Assembly (NCBI GenBank): GCA_038229415.1 | Contig: JBBROM010000001.1 | Coordinates: 474,986-538,985 of the forward strand | Length of the DNA stretch: 64,000 bases | Origin: JANXUR01 sp038229415 | Lineage (GTDB): Bacteria > Acidobacteriota > Terriglobia > Terriglobales > Acidobacteriaceae | Direction: 5' to 3' | Part shown: piece by piece, positions 52,711-59,896 of the stretch | How the letters are laid out: every line of letters starts with the position of its first letter | Numbering within the stretch: the stretch's first letter is position 1 | Made by a program: the position numbers and the translations under genes | Notes under the pieces: generated by a model | The model's input: the letters and a program-made list of their open reading frames with translations, nothing else | What the model was told of the DNA's origin: nothing | The model's database searches: none

Positions 52711-53898
52711 ATGAGTTCCAACAAGCAACCCGGCTTTGCCACCCGCGCCATCCATGTAGGCGGCGAGCCCGACCCCGGCTCTGGCGCGGTAGCCCCTCCA
52801 ATCGTCACCAGTTCCACCTTCGCGCATGAGGAACTCGGTGCCCGCCCGCCGTATTCCTATTCACGGACGAACAACCCCACCCGCGAACGGCTGGAGCAAT
52901 GCCTCACTTCGCTCGAAGGCGGAGTCGGCGCTTGCTGCTTCGCCAGCGGAGTCGCCGCGATTCACGCAGTCGCCTCGCTGTGCAGGGCGGGCGAGCACGT
53001 CATCGCCCCGCGCGACATCTACGGAGGCACCTATCGCCTTTTCGAGAAAGTGATGACGCAGGCGGGCATTGAGTTCACGTATGTGGACATGATCGGCGAC
53101 GCTGGGCCCGCCAACATCGCATCCGCGATTCGCCCGAACACCCGCCTCGTCCACACCGAAACGCCGTCGAACCCCACCATGCGGCTCACCGACCTCGCCG
53201 CCGTCGCCAAGCTGTGCCAAGAGCGCGGACTAATCTCCTCGGTGGACAACACATTTCTCTCGCCCTACTTCCAACGCCCGCTCGAACTCGGCATAGATAT
53301 TTCCATCCACTCCACCACCAAATTCTTGAATGGACACAGCGATGGGATCGGCGGCGCGGTGATATGCGCCAAGCAGGAGCATCATGACCGCATCAACCTG
53401 ATTCAGCGGGCGGTGGGTGCAGTGCTTTCTCCGTTTGACTGCTGGCTGGTGCTGCGCGGCGTCAAAACGCTGGCCGTGCGTATGGAGCAGCATGAGCGCA
53501 ACGGCCGCGCCGTCGCAGAGTTCCTCGCGGCGCATCCCAAGGTCGGCGGCTTTCCAGGAAAAGCCCGCGCCGTGAATTATCCGGGACTGGCAACGCACCC
53601 GCAGCACGAACTCGCCAAACGCCAGCAGAGCGGATTCGGATCGTTACTAAGCTTTGAAACTGGCTCGCTCGAAAGCGCCAAGCGCTTCTTCTCGGGACTC
53701 AAGGTCGCAGTGCTGGGCGAGTCTCTGGGCGCGGTCGAGACGTTGGTGAATCATCCGGCGACGATGTCCCATGCGTCGCTAGGCGTCGAGGGCCGTGCCG
53801 CCGCTGGCGTGACCGACGGCCTGGTGCGCATTTCCGTCGGAATCGAAGACGCAGGCGATATTATCGCCGATCTCGATCAAGCACTGGCGGGGATTTGA
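52711..53898 (+). CDS. Trans-sulfuration PLP enzyme (cystathionine gamma-synthase/lyase type)
   Basis: 395 residues, PLP-dependent Cys/Met metabolism enzyme. Seen: 'FATRAIHVGGEPDPGSGAVAPPIVTSSTFA', 'YSYSRTNNPTRERLEQCLTSLEGG', 'ASGVAAIHAVASL', 'DIYGGTYRLFEKV', 'VHTETPSNPTMRLTDL', and the PLP lysine in 'IHSTTKFLNGHSDGIGG'. C-terminal 'GLVRISVGIEDAGDIIADLDQAL'. It could be MetB (gamma-synthase) or a gamma-lyase; sequence alone does not decide. Start ATG 52711; 52690 is an alternative. The divergent small membrane gene begins 58 bases upstream. Confidence 0.9.
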   Translation: MSSNKQPGFATRAIHVGGEPDPGSGAVAPPIVTSSTFAHEELGARPPYSYSRTNNPTRERLEQCLTSLEGGVGACCFASGVAAIHAVASLCRAGEHVIAPRDIYGGTYRLFEKVMTQAGIEFTYVDMIGDAGPANIASAIRPNTRLVHTETPSNPTMRLTDLAAVAKLCQERGLISSVDNTFLSPYFQRPLELGIDISIHSTTKFLNGHSDGIGGAVICAKQEHHDRINLIQRAVGAVLSPFDCWLVLRGVKTLAVRMEQHERNGRAVAEFLAAHPKVGGFPGKARAVNYPGLATHPQHELAKRQQSGFGSLLSFETGSLESAKRFFSGLKVAVLGESLGAVETLVNHPATMSHASLGVEGRAAAGVTDGLVRISVGIEDAGDIIADLDQALAGI

Positions 53899-53959
53899 GG
53901 CTGGTGAATAAAAGGCGAACATGATATCTTGAGTCAAGATATGCTTTGGGAGGCTCAAG

Positions 53960-54172
53960 ATGCACGACGTTAAATCGTTTGCTCCTGAAATCCGCGATAT
54001 GCGCATATGCAAGTATTGCGGCGTTAAGTATGAGTTGGTGTTTTCTGACGGTGGCCCGGCGTACGCTGGATCGGAGTATCAGCATTGCGAAGCAGATCCG
54101 GGCGAATTTCTCCTCGGGCCTGTTGTGGGGCTCAACGAAGAGAAAAATGGAGAGTGGGTTTCCGTCTTCTAG
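53960..54172 (+). CDS. Small zinc-ribbon-like protein, unknown function
   Basis: 70 residues with GGGAGG six bases before ATG 53960. 'MRICKYCGVKYELVFSDGGPAYAGSEYQHCEADPGE' has one CxxC and a later single Cys (third ligand), so only a partial zinc site is visible. The strong Shine-Dalgarno sequence and coherent reading frame suggest a real gene. Unknown role. Confidence 0.5.
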   Translation: MHDVKSFAPEIRDMRICKYCGVKYELVFSDGGPAYAGSEYQHCEADPGEFLLGPVVGLNEEKNGEWVSVF

Positions 54173-54298
54173 TCTCTTGGCACGATAAGTCATCGCTTCA
54201 CATTCGCGTGTTCTAGCTCCGCCCATCCTCGTTTAGAATTCTCTCATCGCGTATCGAGCATTTGGTGACAAACTTACGCGAATACTAGGCGGGGCTTT

Positions 54299-55720
54299 AT
54301 GACGACAATACACAAGACACAGATCAAATTTGGCACTTCCGGCTGGCGGGCGATCATCGCCGATGAGTTCACCTTGGCGAACGCGCGACGCGCGGTTACT
54401 GGCATTGCGCGTTATGTAAATTCGCAGAAGCCGCAGGATGCAAAAATCATCGTGGGCCGCGACCCGCGCTTTCTCGGCGAAACACTCGTCGCGCTTGCAG
54501 CAGACGTGCTGAGTGCCCACGGCATCACGCCGCTGGTGATTGACGAGCCAGCGCCCACGCCCGCCATCGCCTACGCCGTGACCAAAGCCGGAGCCGACGG
54601 CGCGATCAACTTCACGGCGTCGCACAATCCGCCGGAGTATCAAGGGATAAAGTTCTCTACACCCGACGGCGCTCCTGCGCTGCCGCACATGACCAAGGCG
54701 GTTGAAGCGGCGATTGTTGCGTTCGACGCCGACGGCGTTTTCCCCGCCAAAAGCAGCGCGTCGCCGGGCGCGCAGAGTCTGGAAGTGAAGGCGCAATTTT
54801 TGGCGCGGCTTGCCGAGCTGGTGGACTTCACCGCCATCAAGAAATCCGGGCTCAAGGTTGCCTTCGATCCGCTGTGGGGCGCGGCACGCGGCTACTCCGA
54901 TGTACTTCTGCGTGAAGCCGGAGTGCCTTGCGCCACCGTCCACGATGTTCGCGACGTGCTGTTCGGAGGCCACTCGCCTGAGCCCGACGATCATCTGCTG
55001 AATGACCTGCGCGACGCTATGAAGGCGACCGGCGCGGGCATCGGCATTGCCACCGACGGCGACGCCGACCGCTTCGGCATCGTGGATGAGGACGGCACCT
55101 TCTTGCAGCCGAATTACGTGATTGCGCTGCTGTTCGATTACCTCGTCGAATCGCGCGGGTGGAGGAATGGCGTAGCGAAATCCGTAGCAACGACGAATTT
55201 GATCAATGCTCTAGCCGCGCATCACGGCGTCGAACTGCACGAAACTCCCGTAGGCTTCAAGTACATCGGCGAACTCATCATGCAAGACGCGATCGCGATT
55301 GGCGGGGAAGAGAGCGCCGGGTTGACCATTCGTCATCACGTTCCCGAAAAGGACGGAGTGATCGCCGGACTGCTTTGCTGCGAGATGGTGGCGGTGCGCG
55401 GCAAATCATTAGGTGCACAATTGAAGGAGCTATTTGGCAAAGTAGGTTCCTTTTACCCTGCTCGCGACAATTTCCGCTTGACCGCGGAGGTGAAGGACGC
55501 GTTCACTAAGAAGTTGGCAGCCCCGCCATCCGAATTCGCCGGACAAAAAGTGACCGAGGTTGTTACCAAGGACGGATTGAAGCTGGTGTTGGCCGATAGC
55601 TCGTGGGTCTGCTACCGGCTGAGCGGAACCGAGCCGGTGGTTCGGATCTATTCCGAAGCGCCTTCGTTGGAAGCCCAAGCGAAGGTGGCCGAAGCCGCCA
55701 AGCAGTGGATATTTGAGTAA
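54299..55720 (+). CDS. Phosphohexomutase (phosphoglucomutase/phosphomannomutase)
   Basis: 473 residues of the alpha-D-phosphohexomutase superfamily, interconverting 1- and 6-phosphates of hexoses. 'IKFGTSGWRAIIADEFT' (N-terminal), the phospho-Ser loop 'GAINFTASHNPPEYQGIKFS', metal loop 'GIATDGDADRFGIVDEDG', sugar-binding loop 'AIGGEESAGLTIRHH', and phosphate-binding loop 'YRLSGTEPVVRIYSEA'. The substrate (glucose, mannose or glucosamine form) is not settled. It would feed the nucleotide-sugar genes near the start of the window. Confidence 0.93.
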   Translation: MTTIHKTQIKFGTSGWRAIIADEFTLANARRAVTGIARYVNSQKPQDAKIIVGRDPRFLGETLVALAADVLSAHGITPLVIDEPAPTPAIAYAVTKAGADGAINFTASHNPPEYQGIKFSTPDGAPALPHMTKAVEAAIVAFDADGVFPAKSSASPGAQSLEVKAQFLARLAELVDFTAIKKSGLKVAFDPLWGAARGYSDVLLREAGVPCATVHDVRDVLFGGHSPEPDDHLLNDLRDAMKATGAGIGIATDGDADRFGIVDEDGTFLQPNYVIALLFDYLVESRGWRNGVAKSVATTNLINALAAHHGVELHETPVGFKYIGELIMQDAIAIGGEESAGLTIRHHVPEKDGVIAGLLCCEMVAVRGKSLGAQLKELFGKVGSFYPARDNFRLTAEVKDAFTKKLAAPPSEFAGQKVTEVVTKDGLKLVLADSSWVCYRLSGTEPVVRIYSEAPSLEAQAKVAEAAKQWIFE

Positions 55721-55766
55721 TTTGAATAGTTTGAGTAGGACGACTGGAAAGTTGCAATCATAAGTT

Positions 55767-56249
55767 ATGAACCTTCGCCCCAACGACCGAGCCGCCCACG
55801 AGTGGACGATCCCTGCACAGGCCGCACAATGGCTGGAAGCTGGCGTGGATTCCATCGAGTCGGGCCGCCTGCGTCCTGCAGCCGACCGCGCCCGCCGTAT
55901 GCACGCCTGGTTCGAGCAGGTACGCCGCCGCCTGTTTATGGTCGCCATCGTTGCGGTCAGCGCCTTTCTGCTGTGGCACGTGGTATACGGCGCCAATGGA
56001 GCGATGGTCTTTCATCAAAAGCGCGCCACAGTTAAGAAGTTGCAAACGCGGATTGACACCCTAAAGCAAGATAACGCCGCCGCCACAAAACACGTGGAGG
56101 CGCTCAAGTCCGATCCGCACACCATTGAGTCCGAGGCGCGCAAGCAGTTTCACTTTGTGCGTCCCGGCGAATTTGTGTACGTGCAGCCCACGGAGCAATC
56201 GCAAGCTCCACCGGTTCCGCCTGCCAATGCCACTGCACGCAAGGACTAG
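55767..56249 (+). CDS. FtsB/DivIC-like septum formation protein
   Basis: 160 residues. One membrane segment (MVAIVAVSAFLLWHVVYGANG) preceded by a ~45-residue cytoplasmic part, followed by a coiled coil ('KKLQTRIDTLKQDNAAATKHVEALKSD') and 'PHTIESEARKQFHFVRPGEFVYVQP', the classical FtsB/DivIC end. It would bridge FtsL and FtsQ in the divisome. The C-terminal tail is Pro/Ala-rich. Follows the phosphohexomutase gene by 46 bases on the same strand. Confidence 0.85.
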   Translation: MNLRPNDRAAHEWTIPAQAAQWLEAGVDSIESGRLRPAADRARRMHAWFEQVRRRLFMVAIVAVSAFLLWHVVYGANGAMVFHQKRATVKKLQTRIDTLKQDNAAATKHVEALKSDPHTIESEARKQFHFVRPGEFVYVQPTEQSQAPPVPPANATARKD

Positions 56250-56383
56250 GTCTTTCAGCGACAACTTGTTGACATTTTGCTTCGGTCGCCGGGTGTATAG
56301 TCTTGATGTCGCAGGTGCGACGCCGAAATCAAAGTTTGTTCCATAGTGTTTTGCACCATCACTCCCAAGGAGGAGTTTCCCCC

Positions 56384-56758
56384 ATGAAAAAGATTTTGCT
56401 GGTTATGTTGTCGGTCGGGCTACTATTTTCGGTGGCGAATGTCGCCGTCGCGAAAGAAGCCAAGATGAAGTCCACCACCATCAAGGGTTGGGTGAGCGAA
56501 TCCAAGTGCGGGATGAAGGGCAACAACGCCGCGCATGAAGCCTGCACCAAGAAGTGCATCGAGGGTGGTGCGTCGCCAGTGCTGATTCAGGGCGACAAGA
56601 TGCTGACCATTGACAATCCCGAGGCCATCAAAGGCCACGAGGGTCACTATGTGAAGGTGAAGGGTACCGTGGATGGCGATAAAGTTCACGTGATGGAAGT
56701 AGCCATGCTCAAGGCTCCCAAGGTCAAGGGCGACAAGATGGAAGACATGCACAAGTAA
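56384..56758 (+). CDS. Small exported protein (two Cys pairs), unknown function
   Basis: 124 residues from ATG 56384 with AAGGAGGAG upstream. Signal peptide 'KKILLVMLSVGLLFSVANVAVA'. The mature part is one small beta-type domain: 'KSTTIKGWVSESKCGMKGNNAAHEACTKKCIEGGASPVLIQGDKMLTI', 'EGHYVKVKGTVDGDKVHVMEVAML', then a Lys-rich tail. The three cysteines are probably structural. The fold may be OB-like; function unknown. Ends at a terminator of the GTGCCCC-type family. Confidence 0.7.
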   Translation: MKKILLVMLSVGLLFSVANVAVAKEAKMKSTTIKGWVSESKCGMKGNNAAHEACTKKCIEGGASPVLIQGDKMLTIDNPEAIKGHEGHYVKVKGTVDGDKVHVMEVAMLKAPKVKGDKMEDMHK

Positions 56759-56790
56759 GTTCGCAGACAGAGCCCGCCCACAAACGGGTG

Positions 56791-56822
56791 CCCCGTCCAA
56801 GCTCAGCTTGGGCGGGGTTTTT
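56791..56822 (+). terminator. Terminator after 56384 gene, repeat-type
   Basis: CCCCGTCCAAGC, loop TCA, GCTTGGGCGGGG and five T residues. A near-copy is at 58001-58032. Confidence 0.75.
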
Positions 56823-56831
56823 CGTTGGCGA

Positions 56832-56945
56832 AGACGGGTGAACTGGGTCTTAGCCCGGAGGGCGGTGCTCTCGACTAGCCCAGCGCGATAGCGCTGGGTA
56901 CGCGGCAGGAGAAGGATTGCAGCCCGCAAGGGCGCCCTCCGGGCT
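56832..56945. repeat. Dispersed repeat B, copy 1
   Basis: Starts AGACGGGTGAACTGGGTCTT and contains the palindrome CCCAGCGCGATAGCGCTGGG. About 115 bp, repeated at 58461-58579. Confidence 0.75.
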
Positions 56946-57066
56946 GTGGGGTGCACATCATTGTCCGCGCATTTTGCGGACAAGGTGGGTTCATGCTCGT
57001 GTGGGTCGGGGCAAAGCCCCGAAAGCTTCTCGCTTGATGCGCCGATGAACCCCGCAGGAGTCGCGG

Positions 57067-57094
57067 ACGGTAGAGCGGGGCTTCCAGCCCCGCG
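57067..57094. repeat. Copy of the MITE-like end sequence
   Basis: ACGGTAGAGCGGGGCTTCCA plus AGCCCCGCG, same as the left end of the 174-bp element, here alone. Confidence 0.7.
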
Positions 57095-57388
57095 TTCGCG
57101 GAACGCAGAAAGTTCGGGCTTCAGCCCCCGAGGTTAGTTCTTCTCTCAATCGCAGGAGACCTCACCCCAACCGGGTGGGATGCACAATCTCTCACGGCCA
57201 TTGATGCAGAGAAAGTCCCCGCAGGGGGACGCAAGGCGAAAGCCCGGCACGTAAGTGCCGGGTCGCCGGCCAACCGATTCGAGTCCCGGTAGGGACGCCA
57301 CCCCACCCCACCGAATTTTCCCCGAACGCGCCACGCTTCGGCTACGATGCTTGCGTGTTCCAAATGTTCTTTCCGGAGGCCCGACCCA

Positions 57389-57949
57389 ATGAAGTCCTTG
57401 AAACTAGCCGTTGCTCTCGCACTGCTCATTACGCTGCCCGCATTCGCGCAAACCGCGACGAAAAAAGAAGCACCCAAGCCGGTTGACAGCCCTTCCAAAG
57501 TGCTGCTCGACGCCTGGAACGACGTTGGCCGCAAGCTCATCGCCATGGCCGAGGACTTTCCCGAAGACAAGTACGACTTCAAGCCGACTCCGGCGCAACG
57601 CAGCTTTGCCGAGCAACTGCTGCACGCCGCTGGTGGTAACTACTTCTTTCTAGCTCCAGCAATGGGACACACGCCGCCCACCGGCGACCCCAAGCGCGCC
57701 GACTTTAAGGACAAGGCCGCCATCGTTGCCTTCGTCAAAAAGTCCTACGCCGACGGCGCCGAGCTAATCCAGTCCAAGGGCGACAAGGGACTAAGTGATA
57801 CCTTCGTCGAACCTTTCGGCAACCAATACGCCCGCGTCGGCGACCAAGCCTGGGGCTTCGTAGAACACTCCGGCGAACACTACGGCCAGTTAGTCGGCTA
57901 CTACCGCACAGCAGGCATGGTGCCGCCAGAGTCGCGGCCTAAGAAGTAA
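57389..57949 (+). CDS. Exported DinB-superfamily protein
   Basis: 186 residues from ATG 57389 (GGAGG upstream). Signal peptide 'KLAVALALLITLPAFAQ'. The four-helix DinB/YfiT-like body reads 'LLDAWNDVGRKLIAMAEDFPEDKYDFKPTPAQRSFAEQLLHAAGGNYFF' and 'EHSGEHYGQLVGYYRTAGMVPPESR'; the three His (LLH, EH, EH) match the metal-binding trio of the family. DinB-like proteins often act as thiol-dependent enzymes or stay uncharacterised. Ends just before the large repeat island. Confidence 0.82.
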   Translation: MKSLKLAVALALLITLPAFAQTATKKEAPKPVDSPSKVLLDAWNDVGRKLIAMAEDFPEDKYDFKPTPAQRSFAEQLLHAAGGNYFFLAPAMGHTPPTGDPKRADFKDKAAIVAFVKKSYADGAELIQSKGDKGLSDTFVEPFGNQYARVGDQAWGFVEHSGEHYGQLVGYYRTAGMVPPESRPKK

Positions 57950-58000
57950 GGTGAAGCGGACTTGTTCTGCTACGCCTTTAATGTGAGTCCGAACCGGGTG

Positions 58001-58032
58001 CCCCTTCCAAGCTCCGCTTGGGCGGGGTCTTT
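58001..58032 (+). terminator. Repeat-type terminator
   Basis: CCCCTTCCAAGC, loop TCC, GCTTGGGCGGGG, then TCTTT. Near-copy of the one at 56791-56822. Confidence 0.65.
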
Positions 58033-58058
58033 CCTTGACGTGCCCGCGCAAACGCACT

Positions 58059-58397
58059 GAGGCACGAACGGTAGAGCGGGACTTCCAGTCCCGCGTAAGA
58101 GATACTCCCTACTCGTGTCATCCTGAGCGGAGTGGGAGGAATCCGGCAGTTCCGGATTACTCCCGCGCAGCCGAAGGACCCCTACTTCTCCCAAAGCTAG
58201 GCTGAATTGCGCATTTCCGGCCTCGACCTATGCTTGCGTAGTAAGAACTTCGCACGATGTTCGACCGCTGGCACGGTAGGGGTCCTTCGACTTCGGATTC
58301 CTCTCTCTCGCGAGAGAGAACTCCTCCGCTCAGGATGACACGGTATGGGTGGCGATTCGCATGGGGGCTGGAAGCCCCGCTCTACCGTATGTGCCTC
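58059..58397. repeat. Triple nested inverted repeat
   Basis: Outer arms 58059-58095 and 58363-58397 are the MITE-like end (GAGGCAC...ACGGTAGAGCGGG). Middle arms 58115-58132 and 58324-58341 are an 18-bp perfect pair (GTGTCATCCTGAGCGGAG). Inner arms 58172-58185 and 58276-58289 are a 14-bp perfect pair (CGAAGGACCCCTAC). No ORF. Confidence 0.85.
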
Positions 58398-58460
58398 AAC
58401 CGAATTTCGAAGTCGGTACCCCACCTTACCGCCAACACCGGTTAGCAGTGCGCACCCGCC

Positions 58461-58579
58461 AGACGGATGAACTAGGTCTTAGCCGGAGGGCGGTGCTCTT
58501 CTGATAGCCCAGCGCGATAGCGCTGGGTGTGCGTGTGAGGAATGATCGCAGCCCGCAAGGGCGCCCGCCCTTCGGGCTC
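58461..58579. repeat. Dispersed repeat B, copy 2
   Basis: Starts AGACGGATGAACTAGGTCTT; same order of motifs as 56832-56945. Confidence 0.75.
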
Positions 58580-58698
58580 CGGTTCGTTCCGTGCATACCC
58601 AGGGCTTGCGCCCTGGGCTAACGGAAGAACACCGCCGCTTCGCGGCTAAGATGGGCGCCAGCCTGTGAGTTTCGTGCCGAAGGCACAGCCCGAATTAG

Positions 58699-58853
58699 GC
58701 CCGGTACGGAGCGAAGCGGAGTGCCGGGTAAAGGTGCGAAACACAGTTCGAGTCCCGAAGGGACGACTGATTTCATCCTTCGTTTCAGTCGTCCTTTCAG
58801 GACTCGTTCTTCTGGCGAGCTAACCCGGCACTCCGCTTCGCTCCGTACCGGGC
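58699..58853. repeat. 31-bp perfect inverted repeat with inner pair
   Basis: Arms 58699-58729 and 58823-58853 (GCCCGGTACGGAGCGAAG...). Inner arms 58750-58770 and 58785-58805 match with two mismatches. Confidence 0.9.
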
Positions 58854-58928
58854 TTACCTCATGGCGTCCCTTCGGGACGCGCGTGTCGTCGCTTTGGCAG
58901 CCACTTCGTTCCAAACCACAAGAACCCC

Positions 58929-59708
58929 CTACCGCACCACACCCTCAACCGGCGAACTAGCCGACGCATACAGCTTCTTCGGCATCCTTCCAGCTAAATA
59001 CGCTTGGCACCCCGCGCGCACGGCGTTCTTCATCGCTTCAGCCATCAGAATCGGATTCTGCGCGGCGGCGATGCCTGTATTCATCAGCACGGCATCGGCG
59101 CCGAGTTCCATTGCGATGGCCGCGTCGCTGGCGGTGCCCACGCCCGCGTCCACAATCAGCGGCACGGTGGTGATCATCTCGCGCAGAATGCGGATGTTGG
59201 CCGGATTCTGGATGCCGAGTCCGCTGCCAATGGGCGCGCCCAGCGGCATGATGGCGCTGGCCCCGGCGTCGAGCAGGCGCTTGGCGAAGACGATGTCGTC
59301 GGTGGTGTAGGGCAGCACGGTGAAGCCGTCGCGCACCAGCTCGCGCGTGGCCTCCAGCGTGGCTTGCACGTCGGGATACAGCGTCGCCTGATCGCCGATC
59401 ACCTCCAGCTTCACCCACGTTGAAAGCCCAACTTCGCGCCCAAGGTGCGCGGTGCGGATGGCCTCGTCGGCGGTGTAGCATCCGGCGGTGTTGGGCAGCA
59501 GAAAATACTTGGCCGGGTCAATATAGTCGAGCAAAGATTCGTCCTTGCCCGGCCCACGGTCGAGATTTACGCGGCGCACGGCCACGGTAACCATGTCGGC
59601 GCCACTGGCGGCGATGCAGTCGGCGTTCTCTTGAAATGACTTGTACTTGCCCGTGCCCACGATGAGGCGCGAAGAAAAAGTGCGTCCAGCGATAACGAGT
59701 GCGTCCAT
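58929..59708 (-). CDS. thiG: Thiazole synthase
   Basis: 259-residue TIM-barrel enzyme forming the thiazole phosphate of thiamin from deoxyxylulose phosphate, dehydroglycine and the ThiS thiocarboxylate. Seen: 'RLIVGTGKYKSFQEN', 'GADMVTVAVRRVNLD', 'NTAGCYTADEAIRTAHLGRE', 'STWVKLEVIGDQATLYPD' with the Schiff-base Lys, 'AGASAIMPLGAPIGSGLGIQN', 'DAGVGTASDAAIAMELGADAVLMNTGIA'. thiS, thiF and thiH are not in the window, and no TPP riboswitch was seen upstream. Confidence 0.95.
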   Translation of the reverse strand: MDALVIAGRTFSSRLIVGTGKYKSFQENADCIAASGADMVTVAVRRVNLDRGPGKDESLLDYIDPAKYFLLPNTAGCYTADEAIRTAHLGREVGLSTWVKLEVIGDQATLYPDVQATLEATRELVRDGFTVLPYTTDDIVFAKRLLDAGASAIMPLGAPIGSGLGIQNPANIRILREMITTVPLIVDAGVGTASDAAIAMELGADAVLMNTGIAAAQNPILMAEAMKNAVRAGCQAYLAGRMPKKLYASASSPVEGVVR

Positions 59709-59744
59709 GGAACTATTTTACGGCGAGGGCGGGAAAAGCAAAGT

Positions 59745-59894
59745 CCACCACGGAGACACCGAGACACGGAGAAGAGCAAAATCGGCAGGAATGAAATGCA
59801 AAAACGAGGAGAAACAAAACAAGAGGAAACCCAAATCGAAAACGCCAAACGAATCAGCTCTGTTTTTCTCCGTGTCTCCGTGCCTCCGTGGTGG
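59745..59894. repeat. 29-bp inverted repeat (2 mismatches), 92-bp spacer
   Basis: Arms 59745-59773 and 59866-59894, core CCACGGAGACACCGAGACAC. Related to the element at 17579-17718 and, like it, placed against the 3' end of a gene (the acyl-CoA ligase stop at 59897-59899). Confidence 0.85.
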
Positions 59895-59896
59895 AA

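Larger units (their letters stand above)
56759..57388. other. Repeat-rich intergenic gap
   Basis: 630 bases without a gene. Contains the terminator at 56791, repeat copy B1 (56832-56945), a GTCCGC/GCGGAC palindrome (56962-56981), a 28-bp copy of the MITE end (57067-57094), and small hairpins at 57215-57230, 57243-57262 and 57283-57296. Confidence 0.75.
57950..58928. other. 979-bp palindromic repeat island
   Basis: No gene. Contains a terminator (58001-58032), a three-level nested inverted repeat (58059-58397), repeat B copy 2 (58461-58579), and a 31-bp inverted repeat with an inner imperfect one (58699-58853). It separates the DinB-like gene (plus) from ThiG (minus, convergent). Confidence 0.8.

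Noticed and set aside
54233..54994. 253-codon minus-strand ORF opposite the phosphohexomutase gene
   Set aside because: All phosphohexomutase motifs are on the plus strand.
57950..58928. CRISPR array in the repeat island
   Set aside because: Repeats are palindromic and irregularly spaced with no uniform 28-37-bp direct repeats and unique spacers; no cas genes in the window.
59709..59896. TPP riboswitch upstream of thiG
   Set aside because: The leader holds only the inverted repeat; no THI-box-like conserved stretch was seen.
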